This document shows, piece by piece, positions 1 to 9,784 of a stretch of 64,000 nt of DNA. Below the pieces are notes generated by a model. The model saw only the letters and a list, made by a program, of their open reading frames with translations. It was not told where the DNA came from and searched no databases. This DNA comes from CAVYPR01 sp963770505. Its GTDB lineage: Bacteria; Actinomycetota; Acidimicrobiia; Acidimicrobiales; RAAP-2. The translations under genes were made by a program, and so were the position numbers. Positions within the stretch are counted from its first letter, which is position 1; the number at the start of each line of letters is the position of its first letter. The stretch spans positions 1 to 64,000 of the forward strand of contig CAVYPR010000006.1 in NCBI GenBank assembly GCA_963770505.1, read 5' to 3'.

Positions 1-85
1 GAGACACTCTGGGTGAAGATTGCATCGGATCCTATGGGGCAGGTGTCCACGAGGGCGGGTCAACTCCATCACCGGCAGGCGATCC

Positions 86-1634
86 TTATGCGACAGACCT
101 CGCCTCGGGGATTTGCCCCGAAGTCAGCCTCGACCTCCGCGGTGTGTTCTTCGGCCGCCAGCGGCCTTCAGGTCGCCGCGCTGGCAACACCACGACCGGC
201 GACGAGCGCCCCGGCCACGAAGATCAAGGAGGACCACAAGAACGCCGTCGTGTAGCTGTGGAGCAGGGCTGCCTGGAGATTGGCCGGGGTCAGTGCCCGA
301 CCGACCAGGTAGGACGTGGCAGCACTTGCGGCCAGCGTGTTGAGCAGCGCACGTGCCGATGGATCCCCCCACCTGTTGCGCCGTGTTGAGGGTGGCCGAT
401 CCCACGCCGGCGTCCTGGGGCGCCAACCCGAGGGTGCCGGTGCTGAAGGCGGGGGAGACGCTCAGCCCCGAACCCGATTCCCAGCACGAGGAGATAGGGA
501 AGCACGTGGCTGACGTAGGACGAATGCAACCCGACCAGGTGGAGCCCGAACAGCGCCAGCAGCAGACACGAGCAACCCGATCGGCACGATCGGCTTGGGT
601 CCGAATCGCGGCAACAGGATGCGATTGGACACCTGGGCCGTCGCCGCCACGGCAGCCACCAGAGGGAGGAACGCGACGCCCGGTCTTCACCGGGCTGAAC
701 CCCAACGTGCCCTGCAGGTAGTAGGTCAAGAACAAGAACACGCCGAAGATCCCGACGCTGGCGAACAGCATCACCAACAACGATCCGCCCCGCGTCCGGT
801 TGAGCACGACCCGGGGCGGGAGCAGCGGGTACTTCGCCCTGGTCTCGAAAGCAGGCGAATACGGCGAGCAGGACCACCCCTGCGACGAGGAATCCGATCG
901 TGAAGGGATCGCTCCACGCCGTGGTCTCCGCGTGCGAGAACCCGAAGACGAGCGAGAACAGCCCGCCGGCCACCAGGAAGAGGCCGGGCAGGTCGAAGGG
1001 ATCGTGGTCAGCGCCCTCGTCGTTCTTCAACCACAGCAGGGCGCCGGCGATGGCGCAGGCGGCAAACGCGAGGTTGACGAAGAGCGTCCATCGCCACGAG
1101 GCGTAGGAGGTGAGGATGCCGCCGAGGAGGAGTCCCAGCGCCCCGCCTGCGCCGGCGATGGCTCCGTAGATCCCGAAGGCCTTTCCACGCTCATCCGGAT
1201 CAGTGAAGGTGGTGGTCAAGAGGGCCAGCACCGAAGGGGCGAGCAGGGCCCCGAACGCACCCTGGACCGTCCGGGCGATGACGAGCATCGCGAAGTTGAC
1301 CGACGCACCGCCGATGGCCGAGGCCAGCAGCGAAGCCGACCAGCCCGATGATGAGCGCCCGCTTGCGTCCGACCATGTCCCCGATGCGGCCGCCGAGAAG
1401 GAGCAAGCTGCCGAAGGCGAGCGAGTACGCGGTGACGATCCACTGGCGATCGGCGTTGGAAAAGTGCAGATCGTGCTGCGCAGTGGGGAGAGCGATGTTC
1501 ACGATGGTGCTGTCGAGAATGACCATCAACTGGGCGATCCCCAGCACGCCGAGAATCCACCACCGCCGGCCGTAGTTGGCCACATCAGCCGGGTCCCGTC
1601 CCCCCGTGTGCTCCATCGTCATCAATGTGGTCAT
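86..1634 (-). pseudogene. Decayed DHA2-family (EmrB/QacA-type) MFS drug exporter
   Basis: The first ~85 codons read cleanly from the ATG at 1634 as a 14-TM drug:H+ antiporter (motif LDSTIVNIALP in TM1, then RQWIVTAY and GGRIGDMVGRKRA, the MFS loop motif). The reading frame then breaks near 1325 and continues in another frame (VIARTVQGAFGALLAPS, SYASWRW). It breaks again near 845 (resuming LNRTRGGSLLVMLFASVG), near 690, and at least twice more before 400. Recognisable stretches such as SATLNTAQQVGGSIG appear in yet another frame, and a plausible original stop lies near 86. The intact paralogue at 24704-26206 aligns along the whole length, so this is one gene with five or more indels rather than several small genes. 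It diverges from the SnoaL-like/MarR unit and probably shared its operator. Confidence 0.85.
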
Positions 1635-1742
1635 CGAATGCTCCGGCTTTGGTATCGGTTGAAACGGAAAGCGGCCATCCTGGCGGGCGAATGATGTCCA
1701 GGCGCCCAGGTCGTACCCTCGTTTGCTCCGCCTTCTCTTGCA

Positions 1743-1784
1743 GGTGAGTGATACATCACCTAACTTGGTGATACATCACTCACC
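1743..1784. promoter_or_regulatory. Double palindromic operator between exporter remnant and SnoaL-like gene
   Basis: Two identical 12-mers, GTGATACATCAC, lie at 1748-1759 and 1768-1779. Each is itself an inverted repeat (GTGAT-AC-ATCAC). They sit 20 bp apart centre to centre, about two helical turns. They are embedded in a larger inverted repeat (GGTGAGTGATACATCACC at 1743-1760 against GGTGATACATCACTCACC at 1767-1784) with two mismatched positions. Inference: a binding site for two dimers of a local regulator, most likely the MarR protein at 2326-2844, controlling both divergent transcription units. Confidence 0.75.
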
Positions 1785-1810
1785 ATAGCGAAATGAAGGG
1801 AGAGGGCTCG

Positions 1811-2254
1811 ATGAACCAACCACTTACCGTCGAACAACGCGTGGCCGTAGCCCGTGACTTCGTGAAAGTCGTCTTCAACGGGCACAGTCCGGAACGGGCA
1901 AAGGAATACTTCACCCCAGACGTTGTCTGGCACGGCAACTCTCTGGGTACGGTCAGGGGCGTAGAGAACATGACCGCACTGCTGACCGGGTTTCTGGGGG
2001 CACTCCCGGACCTCCAGGCCGAGGAGCAGGACCTGATCGCGAGCAACGATCTGGTTGTCATTCGGCTCGTCGTCAGTGCGACCCACAAAGGCGACTTGCT
2101 CGGGATTCCGGCGACGGGGCTGAGCGTCCAATGGAATGCCGTTGACATCTACAGGATCACGGACGACGGGAAGATCAGTGAGGAGTGGGCGTCGGACGAC
2201 ATGGCGACCGTCGGCAGCCAACTCGGTGGTTTCTCGCTGCCTTGGGCCTCTTGA
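1811..2254 (+). CDS. SnoaL-like polyketide cyclase / ester cyclase family protein
   Basis: This 147-residue protein has the small alpha+beta-barrel pattern of the SnoaL/NTF2-like superfamily: an N-terminal helix (ARDFVKVVFNGHSPERAKEY), then FTPDVVWHGN, a helical LLTGFLGALPDL, and the closing strands VIRLVVSATHKGDLLGIPATG and DIYRITDDGKISEEW. Family members bind or cyclise small hydrophobic ligands, but the substrate cannot be told from sequence. The ATG at 1811 is preferred over the one at 1793 because a GGGAGAGGG ribosome-binding site ends about four bases before it. It lies directly downstream of the double operator and upstream of the MarR gene, suggesting a regulated detoxification unit with the (now dead) exporter. 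Confidence 0.8.
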   Translation: MNQPLTVEQRVAVARDFVKVVFNGHSPERAKEYFTPDVVWHGNSLGTVRGVENMTALLTGFLGALPDLQAEEQDLIASNDLVVIRLVVSATHKGDLLGIPATGLSVQWNAVDIYRITDDGKISEEWASDDMATVGSQLGGFSLPWAS

Positions 2255-2325
2255 GCCGTCGCTAGCGGATTCGGGGGATCGCTTCCTCGCTCTACGACGG
2301 GCGCGGTGCTGGGGAACGTTGCAAA

Positions 2326-2844
2326 ATGAAGGTCATGGCAAAGCCCCGCCCCAGCAAGCGTCTGCCTGCACCTGAACTCAGCCCCGAACAGCTGCGAGTC
2401 TGGTTTGCCTATATGCGCGTCAATCTTCAGCTCACCTATGAGATGAACCGCCAGTTGCAAGCCGAGAGCGCACTTTCCCTAGCCGACTACCACGTACTGA
2501 GCAAGCTTCACCAGGCGCCCGACCAGAGACTCCGGATTGCTCCGCTCGCACGCGAGATCGGCTGGGAGCGAAGCCGCGCCTCGCACCAAGTGCGCCGGAT
2601 GGCACAGCGCGGATTGATCGCGACTGAGTCAGTGAGAAACGACAAGCGTGGCACCGAAGTCATAGTTACCGATCGCGGAAAGTCAGCGTTTCGCGAGGCC
2701 AGGTGGGGCCATGTGGCGCTCGTTCAAGATCTGTTCTTTCGCGGACTCCCAGAGGACGTTCTGATACCACTCGCCGAGACCCTGGAGAATGTTTACAACA
2801 ACATCGTCGAACGCGGCTCAGGTTATCGGGACACAGACGACTGA
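2326..2844 (+). CDS. MarR family transcriptional regulator
   Basis: 172 residues with the MarR winged-helix layout. An N-terminal dimerisation helix (FAYMRVNLQLTYEMNRQLQ) is followed by ALSLADYHVLSKL, LAREIGWERSRASHQVRRMAQRGLI (recognition helix), the wing RNDKRGTEVIVTDRGKS, and a C-terminal dimerisation helix. MarR proteins usually repress a neighbouring efflux or detoxification gene and are released by a small ligand. The candidate operator is the double palindrome at 1743-1784. The ATG at 2326 or the one at 2335 could be the start. The gene follows the SnoaL-like gene by 71 bp on the same strand. Confidence 0.88.
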   Translation: MKVMAKPRPSKRLPAPELSPEQLRVWFAYMRVNLQLTYEMNRQLQAESALSLADYHVLSKLHQAPDQRLRIAPLAREIGWERSRASHQVRRMAQRGLIATESVRNDKRGTEVIVTDRGKSAFREARWGHVALVQDLFFRGLPEDVLIPLAETLENVYNNIVERGSGYRDTDD

Positions 2845-2914
2845 TCTCCTTTTCGAGAAGGAACGGCAGGACGACTGCTTTCGACGAGTCGCCGATCTGA
2901 ATACAGTGCACACT

Positions 2915-3469
2915 GCCGGCGGTCGGGGGCACTCTGGGCTACTGCCTCGCCGGACATTATGGGGTAGGTGTCCGGCAGGGCGGATGACGTCGGCTGCCCT
3001 AAGAGTCCACCCCCTCGAAGAGCCCGACGCATGTAACTCTGACGATGCTGGTTCCCCCTGAGTGAACCGTTGCAGCTCCAGAACAACGCCAAGATGGCGA
3101 AATCTCGGCATTCAACCTGTAGTTTCCTGGGGGCACAGCCAACCGAAAGTCACCGACCGCGCGATCAGTGGCGACGATCTTGCCGCGGGAAAGTACGTTG
3201 ATCGTTTCAGGCTGACGCACAGGGTATGACCAGATGCTAGGTCCGTCCTCATACAGATGCGCTCTGATGGTTCCGTCTGCAACGGTGCCCGTACCGCAGC
3301 ATGCCAGCATCAACAGGCTGAGCGTCGTACATGCGAATCCGATACGGACACGAGCCGAACGCACGCAATTGAGGCTAACTGCCCCCGAATGTACGGGCAA
3401 TAGTTTCCGGACTCCCTGCCATCAAGGTGCCGTCGCGGGCGGTGCCCATGAGCCGGCGGTCGGGGGCAC
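2915..3469. repeat. Exact 18-bp repeat, two copies flanking a lipoprotein gene
   Basis: GCCGGCGGTCGGGGGCAC occurs at 2915-2932 and again at 3452-3469. The first copy is followed by a stretch (2931-2985) that loosely resembles bases 5-60 of the window (CACTCTGGG, then TATGGGGyAGGTGTCC, then AGGGCGG). This looks like the degraded termini of a mobile element, but no transposase coding sequence is left. Confidence 0.4.
2999..3400 (-). CDS. Small putative lipoprotein
   Basis: 133 codons. After a polar N-terminus there is a hydrophobic stretch (IGFACTTLSLLMLACCG) ending in a lipobox-like LMLAC, consistent with signal peptidase II processing and lipid anchoring. The mature part looks beta-rich (IRAHLYEDGP, FRLAVPPGNYRLNAEI), with a 'PPGNYRL' turn like that in carboxypeptidase-regulatory or prealbumin-like folds. 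Its last two cysteines may pair. I do not recognise the family. It lies in a low-density region beside a second lipoprotein on the same strand. Confidence 0.5.
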   Translation of the reverse strand: MPVHSGAVSLNCVRSARVRIGFACTTLSLLMLACCGTGTVADGTIRAHLYEDGPSIWSYPVRQPETINVLSRGKIVATDRAVGDFRLAVPPGNYRLNAEISPSWRCSGAATVHSGGTSIVRVTCVGLFEGVDS

Positions 3470-3522
3470 CGTCAGGGGTGGGCAGCCAGGGTCATTAGGG
3501 GGCAGTCGGTGGTCCGGGCGCA

Positions 3523-4002
3523 TTACGTTCTCGTCTGAGATTCGGAAAGCTTGGTGAACCTCGGCCCGGGGCATGTTGTGTTCAGCCCGTCGAAATAGCA
3601 AAGGGTAAGGGGGGAATCGACTTCCCAGGTAACAAGGTCGAAGTGACACACATGCTGAGAACCTGCGTATGTGATGGAGATCTGGCTTCCGCTCTTGGCC
3701 GATCCTGGGTGGTTTAGTGTCTTAATACCAGACCGTGTTGTCGCGTATCGCCAAGTGCCCGACGTTGGTAGCGGTTCGCAGGATCGTGGCTCCTTGACGC
3801 CGATCCGCAAGTCGCGGGCGACAAATGCACCATCCGCAGAAAACGTCATTGAGCCAGCGGTGCCGGACCACGTTCCAGTCAGTTGCGACCGCGAAACTGT
3901 CGGAGTCGAATTACCCCACCACGCACACCCGGCAACGGTGGATCCGAAACCGACGATACAAGCGGCGAGCAGGATGTTCCAACACCGGTGACCGGCATTC
4001 AC
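3523..4002 (-). CDS. Putative lipoprotein with lipocalin-like start
   Basis: A GTG at 4002 gives a signal segment (NILLAACIVGFGSTVAGC) ending in the lipobox TVAGC. The open frame extends further upstream to an ATG at 4089, but those codons do not look like protein. The mature part has LTGTWSGTAGSMTFSADGAF, a motif common in small lipocalin-like or META-like secreted proteins that bind a ligand in a beta barrel, and four cysteines. No function can be assigned. It probably belongs with the neighbouring lipoprotein at 2999-3400. Confidence 0.5.
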   Translation of the reverse strand: MNAGHRCWNILLAACIVGFGSTVAGCAWWGNSTPTVSRSQLTGTWSGTAGSMTFSADGAFVARDLRIGVKEPRSCEPLPTSGTWRYATTRSGIKTLNHPGSAKSGSQISITYAGSQHVCHFDLVTWEVDSPLTLCYFDGLNTTCPGPRFTKLSESQTRT

Positions 4003-4311
4003 GGCTTTAGGGTATCGCTGGGCTGCGCTTGAAAGATGCAGAGCTGACAAAGGAAGACCGTGTGGCGGCAGTCTTAGCGCGGCTGCCATGAAGCGTTCGT
4101 GCCGTGCGCCAGGCGGCCGGAAGACTCAGATCGAGGGCGGACGTCGGCGAGTCCAGTACCTGCTGGTAGTCCCCCCTACCGCGAGCCCATATCCAAGTGG
4201 GGCACTGCCACCGAGGTGCCGTTCGGGGCGCAATGCATAATGGCGGGCGACACCTCAGTTGTACCCGTCGTTGCCGTTCATCCCGATAAGGTCACGCAGC
4301 ACCACTGTCAC

Positions 4312-5610
4312 TCACCCGCTCGCCCAAGGAGCCAGCGAAAGCTTCACCAGTGAATAGCGCACCCGCTCCTGTTCCAGCCGGACGTTCGTCCCGAACCGGT
4401 CCTCAACCAGGTCGCGGTATAGCGTCGCCTCAAGTTTGGTCAGGTGGGCCAATGTTCGCTGGGTCGGACTCGGTTCCTCCACCCATTGCCCTCGGTGGGC
4501 CAGAAGGGTCGCCTCGTCCATGAGCATTGACTGGACGGTCGGAAACCGGGCACGGAGGCGGTCGAGGATCTCGAAACCGTGGGTATCGAGGTCGCCCCAG
4601 TAGACGACCTCTTTGGCATCCATCCATGGGAGATTGCGAACGCCCCCGAGAACGAAGCCGGAACCGAAGACCACAACCGATCCGGGAAGAGTGGGGAAGG
4701 CCAGGTAGGTCACCTCGTTCTCCAGCACAAAGACCGTGTCGGCGCCGAGATCGAGATCGGCGAGCTCCTCGGTTCGGAAACTAAGTTCGCTGATGCCAAC
4801 TGGAAGCCATGGCGGGCGGCCCCGCGCCGGATCGGACTCCGGAACTCCGGCGGGAGCGGCTCCCCCAGCCGGATCGGTGGCACAGCCGTCGGGCGGCACC
4901 GAGAGGCGAGACTCCGTGTGGAACCGCAACCTCGTCATTCCCGGCTTGCTCCGAAACCCGAAGCGCCGGGCAAATTCTGCAGCCGTATATCGCCTATCCA
5001 CCCGTTCGGGCGGTAGTACCTGCGTCAACACGGTGCTCAACAGCCGGCGGTGCCTTTCGACGAATTTGGTGTCGACACCGGGAACGTCCAACTGGCGAAG
5101 ATAAGTCGATTCGGTGTCCGACCCGGCAATCCAGTCCACGATGGACAAGACGTGGTCCCACTCGGCAGCAAAAGCCAATGCGTCAAGGGGGCGGGAAGTG
5201 ATCCACGGCATGAGCGTCGGTAGACGGGTCCGGGTTGCCTCAAGTATACGGTCCAGTTGCCGGACCGCGCCGGTCGTGCCCAGGAGGGCGCTGAGGTCTT
5301 CAAACCGGTCAATCCAAACCCGATATGGCACTGAGTTCGCCCCGACATTGCGGCCCTGGATGACCCGGTACTCAATTCGGAACCGAGGGCGACATCCCCG
5401 GGACGAGGCACTGTCCCTGCTGAACCGGGCCGCCCAGGACACCACTTCGTCGAATCGGTCGAGCAACTCACCGGCCGTTGGGGCTTTCAAGGGCACGCTG
5501 ATCGGCTCCCACGCCACCGCGGCGGCATAGTCCGACAGATATCGACCTGAGTCCCAGCGTTTGCGCAGTAAGGCGATCACGTCAGCGACGTTCGTCCAGG
5601 CTTGTTTCAT
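4312..5610 (-). CDS. jetD: JetD, Wadjet nuclease subunit (DUF3322-DUF2220, TOPRIM-like)
   Basis: 432 residues from the ATG at 5610. The open frame reaches 5697, but the family start resembles the 'NVADVIALLRKRWDSG' segment just inside the chosen ATG. The N-terminal half (to ~190) matches the DUF3322 pattern (YRVWIDRFEDLSALLG, LPTLMPWI). The C-terminal half matches DUF2220/TOPRIM: VFVLENEVTYLAFP carries the catalytic-type Glu, and VVYWGDLDTHGFEIL the DxD of the topoisomerase-primase fold. Known role: in Wadjet systems JetD cuts closed circular plasmid DNA after extrusion by the JetABC SMC complex. It overlaps or closely follows jetC (jetC stop at 5669), so it is the last gene of the operon. 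Confidence 0.9.
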   Translation of the reverse strand: MKQAWTNVADVIALLRKRWDSGRYLSDYAAAVAWEPISVPLKAPTAGELLDRFDEVVSWAARFSRDSASSRGCRPRFRIEYRVIQGRNVGANSVPYRVWIDRFEDLSALLGTTGAVRQLDRILEATRTRLPTLMPWITSRPLDALAFAAEWDHVLSIVDWIAGSDTESTYLRQLDVPGVDTKFVERHRRLLSTVLTQVLPPERVDRRYTAAEFARRFGFRSKPGMTRLRFHTESRLSVPPDGCATDPAGGAAPAGVPESDPARGRPPWLPVGISELSFRTEELADLDLGADTVFVLENEVTYLAFPTLPGSVVVFGSGFVLGGVRNLPWMDAKEVVYWGDLDTHGFEILDRLRARFPTVQSMLMDEATLLAHRGQWVEEPSPTQRTLAHLTKLEATLYRDLVEDRFGTNVRLEQERVRYSLVKLSLAPWASG

Positions 5611-5668
5611 GCAGTGAGTGCTTGCTTCAAAACGTCTCGCGTGCGGGCAACGAAGGACCGTGCCGCCT

Positions 5669-8600
5669 TCACGCTGCCGGCCCGCCACTTGCGGCATTAG
5701 CGTCCGCGTCCGCGTGCGAAACGGGACGGTCTCGCTTCAATTGCCGGTACTCGGCAATGGTGAGGCAAAGGAGGCGCGAATAGTCCCCCTCCAGATTGTC
5801 CACAAATCCCACGGCCGAGACGTGGGGTTCGATGACGTGGATCTTCTGAAGCGGAGTGACGATCAGCAGCTGCAGCCCGAGCCGGGTGAACAGTTCCAAG
5901 GCGTATCGGGTGGAGACCTCCGATCCCCGTCCGAAGGCCTCGTCGATGACGACAAACCGGAAGGCCTTGGACTTGGCCGTGGCCCAATCAAGCTTGAACT
6001 GGTAGGCCAGCGATGCGGCAAGAATGGTGTACGCCAGCTTCTCCTTCTGCCCACCCGACTTGCCACCCGAGTCGGCGTAGTGTTCGTGCTCCTCGTCATT
6101 GGCACGCCACCTCTCTGACGCCGAGAAGACGAACCACTGGCGGACGTCGGTGACCCGACGGGTCCAGGCCCGGTCCAGATCGGATGAACCTTCCCGACCT
6201 TTGAATCGCTCAATCATGAGCTTTACTTGAACGAACTTCTCCTCTGAGTACTTGTCAGTATCTCCGGCACCTACGACATCTTCGGTGCAGTGGCGCAGGT
6301 CGCTGCGGAATTCCCTTATTTCCACGTTCGGCGTGTGGTCGGGTAAAAGCCGGATGTAACGACCTTCGTTGTAGTCGATGCCCTGCAGTGACCGGTTAAT
6401 CGTCTCGATACGATCCCGGATCAGCTGCTCCTGCTTGTTTAGCTGGGCGGCAAACCCGGCAATCTCCCGGATGGTGTTCTCGTTCAGCTGACGCTTGAAC
6501 TCGTGCTCAAAACGGGGGAGGTCGTCATTGGCCACGCGATCGTGGAGCTGGCGATACTCGGCCGCGGAGGCCAGGTTGTCATCCAGCTCGGCCGCCTCCT
6601 GCGGGAATGCCTGGCGGAAAGCCCCCATCGCCGTCACGATCTTGAGGCCCAATGCCTCACGACCATCAGAGGCTTTGCGACGCCGTCGCCCGAGCTCGGC
6701 GCCAACGGCCTCCTGGACTTGGTGGACGCCGCCGGCCTCCCCCATGAGTACCGACCGTTCCTCCCCGACGAGCTCGTCAATGGCCTCCGACTGCGCTTCC
6801 GCTCTGGCCACCCCGGCCTCATCGCCCAGAAGAGCCGCAACCTCAGCCATCCGATTGGTGCACCGTTGCTGGTCGGCATTGAGGACACCCCGATTGGTGA
6901 GAAGGGCATTTCGCTGCAGGTCGTCGTTGGCAATCCGTGACCGGACGGCCTCACGCTCGTCGTAGAGGGTCCTGAGCCGGTCTGACGACGTGGTAATGCG
7001 GTTCTTCTCAGCCTTGAGGTCGTCCACCTCTCCCGAGAGGCTCGGCCAGTCGAGCTCATGCCAGCTTGGGTATTCCTCCAACCTGGAAAGGGACACAATG
7101 GTTTGTTGCACTGCGTCAGCGTGTTGCTTCGCTGCCGTGACCGCTTCCGCAACCGCGGCGATACCCTGTTGGATCTCAGTGGCATGGGCTACCAGGGCGT
7201 CGACCTTGGCGACATTGTTCCAGCCGAGGACATATTCGCGCCGATCATCGATCCGACGACGGTCGTCTTTCTCATGACGATCGCGATCTTTGACTTGGCC
7301 GGCCTGGGTCACCCCCTTGCGCACCTGCCGGAGCTCACCGACGGATTCGACGCAGGCGTGGTCGGCTCGCCGAGCCAGCTCAGTGTCGAGCCACGACCTG
7401 AAGGGCGAGTCGGGCTTGATCTCGAGGAGGTCGGCCAGGAGGGGGCTGGACGTCGACCGCACCGGCCGATCGGCCACTGCCACCGCTCCAGCTACCCGGA
7501 AGTAGACCAGCCGAGCCCCCAGGTGATGACCGTCGATCCAGGCGGCGACCTCCCTGTAGTGGCGGTCGGGAACGAGTAGTGAGAGGGCGAAATTGTGGAG
7601 TACTCGCTCGGCCGCCCCTTCCCAGTCTTGGGCATTGGGCCGCACCTGTATGAGTTCGCCAGCGAAAGGCAGGTCGTCTTCGGCGATGGCTAGCTCATCG
7701 CAAAGCCGCTCTCGTAGGGCCAGGGTAGCAGCAGGCAGGTTGGACCGTCGGGACTCCAAGCTCCGGAGCTCCTTGTTCACGCTGTCGGCGGCTTCGTCCA
7801 GACGGCTCTTCTCGACCTGGCGCTCGCTCAGCTCGTTCTGGGCACCGGAGAGTTCCACGTCCAGCTCGGCCAGTCGAACAGTTACCCGCTCTAGAACGGA
7901 TTCAAATTCATCTGCCGACCTGACCTGTCCCATCCCCGAAGCGCCCAGGATCTCGTTGAAACGATCGAATCGCTTCCGGCGCCCAGGCAGCTCGTCCTCA
8001 CAGTTTCCTATTCGCCGCTCAATCTCCATCAGACGGTCGCCGCCGGCACCGGCGATTTCCAGCCCCAGTTGTCCGTCGGTCGACCGCAGGTCCCCAAGAG
8101 ATGCATCCACTGCGGCGAGCTCCGCCTCGAGTGAAACCAGCCGCTCGGCAGTCCGGCGCTGTTCAGCCAACAGGAGCTGGCGAGTACGACGGGCGAAATG
8201 GATGGGCAGGACGTGGAGAAGCTCCTCAATTCTTGCCAGCTCTTCCACCATCTTGTTGTAATCGTCAAACCTTGAGACCAACGGACCCAGCAGGTCGAGT
8301 TGAGACCGTGCCCGGAGCACGGCATCGTGGGCACCCGTCAGGTCGTCGAAGTGCCCGATAAGCTTGTCAATCTGCTGCTGGGACTCAAACGGCTCCAACA
8401 TGTGGCTTCGAACAAAGTCGTTGAGGTTGTCCACGGCCTTCATGGAGACGGTCTGGTGGAAGAGTTCCATGGCCTGCTCGGACTCGACCCCCAGGCGTCG
8501 GCGAAACTCCTTTCCGTACTCCGGAAATCCGTCGCTGATCTTCGCGCCCCGGTCGCGGAGGCGACGCCGGAGGGCAGCCAGGTCGGGACCCACATCGGCG

Positions 8601-9110
8601 AAGTGGTTCGCAATCGACAGGGTGGTATCGGCCACCACGAAGAACCGCTCAGGCTGCCCCTGGCCCGGTTCACGGGCCCGGAAGACTTGGGCCAGGGTGA
8701 CGGTGGTCCCGTAGTCGGCGTTAGCAAAGACGCCGAGGATCACCGAGTAGTGGCGCGTGTCCCGCAGGCCAACGGAACGGGAGGCACCAGTGGTCTCGTT
8801 GCGCTCGGACTTGAAGTGGCCCTCCACATAGGAACGGAGGTCGCGGCTCTCGAGTGTGGGCTCCGGCTGCCTTGTTGTAGGAGATCCGGTTGGAGGGAAG
8901 GAGCAGGGTGGTCACGGCGTCCACCAGGGTCGACTTACCCGACCCGATGTCTCCAGTCAGGAGGGCGTTGCGTCCTCCGACCTCGAAGGTCCACACCCGG
9001 TGATGGAACGTTCCCCAGTTGAAGACCTCCAATCGCTGCATACGGCACCCTGGGAGCCGATCTTCGAATGCACCGTCCAACGCCACCAGGGTGTGCTGAT
9101 CCGCCGTCAC
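5669..9110 (-). CDS. jetC: JetC, MukB-like SMC ATPase of Wadjet, interrupted by one frameshift
   Basis: The gene starts at GTG 9110, overlapping the jetB stop as GTGA, with GAGGAG just upstream. The first ~80 residues include FNWGTFHHRVWTFEVGG and the Walker A loop GDIGSGKST (residues ~53-61). Near 8851-8870 the frame shifts by one base: NKAAGAHTREP turns to nonsense, while the next frame gives ESRDLRSYVEGHFKSERNE, exactly what should follow. That second frame runs unbroken for 1,052 codons (from 8827 if started at its own ATG). It has long coiled-coil heptads, a central hinge-like region, the ABC signature SGGQKEKLAY and the Walker B FVVIDEAFGRGSE near 5930. Without the N-terminal piece the ATPase lacks Walker A and would be inactive. 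Genuine mutation, assembly error or recoding are all possible. The size (~1,146 residues when joined) is normal for the family. Confidence 0.88.
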
Positions 9111-9784
9111 GTCGGCTCCTCGTCCCTTCCAGGGCCTGGAGAGCCACCTTCCTCCTCGACCCGGCCTAGGAGAGCCAAGTAGGCGTCGAGCTGGCCATCG
9201 AGGTCTGCTAGCCACTGCCCGTCGACGTAGGCCTTGACGATGCGCCTAACCTCGTAGCGGTTCTCGTCACCCCGAAGCTTGCGAAGGAAGCCGAGGTCCA
9301 CCACCTTCTTCAACGCATTGTCAATGGTGTTGTCGAGCTTGACCTCGTTGGTCGAATCCCGCAGAAAGAGCCGCAGCATCTCCACGAAGTCATCTCGGGT
9401 GAGTATCAAACGAGCATCCGCATTTGCCGCGTCGAACTCAGCCAGGCGCTTTCGTAGCAGCGCTAGCAGCAGGCTGACCTGGAAGCCCAGGGCATGACGT
9501 GCGATGAGGCGGGGCACCTCGGGTCGGTCATCGTCCGGCTGACTGCGGAGGAAAGCGTAACCCTCGGCCTCGTCGACCACGACGTGGAGACCAAGGACGT
9601 CCACGTGATCTGCCACCGCCGCCTGGTGCTTGAGAAGCTGGTGCCAGAGCCTCTCGTCGACGTCGCGGTACATGGGACCGCGGAAAAGCGTGATGAGCAC
9701 GACCGAGAACTCTTGGTCCCGCCCCGACACTCCGAGAACGCCAGGCGAGGCGGTGACCGACGGTGAAATCGAGGTCTCGCTCAC
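9107..9784 (-). CDS. jetB: JetB, Wadjet kleisin-partner subunit (DUF4194)
   Basis: 225 residues. The GTG at 9784 overlaps the jetA stop (GTGA). The sequence fits DUF4194, the MukE-like winged-helix partner of the complex: FSVVLITLFRGPMYRD near the start, then HVDVLGLHVVVDEAEGYAFL (beta wing), LIARHALGFQVSLLLALLR, DDFVEMLRLFLRDSTNE and ALKKVVDLGFLRKLRG. In Wadjet, JetA and JetB bridge the JetC heads to form the loop-extruding motor. Translational coupling on both sides fixes it as part of a four-gene operon. Confidence 0.9.
   Translation of the reverse strand: MSETSISPSVTASPGVLGVSGRDQEFSVVLITLFRGPMYRDVDERLWHQLLKHQAAVADHVDVLGLHVVVDEAEGYAFLRSQPDDDRPEVPRLIARHALGFQVSLLLALLRKRLAEFDAANADARLILTRDDFVEMLRLFLRDSTNEVKLDNTIDNALKKVVDLGFLRKLRGDENRYEVRRIVKAYVDGQWLADLDGQLDAYLALLGRVEEEGGSPGPGRDEEPT

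Noticed and set aside
8840..8880. Programmed frameshifting in jetC
   Set aside because: No slippery heptamer with a downstream structure was apparent, and the family is normally encoded in one frame.
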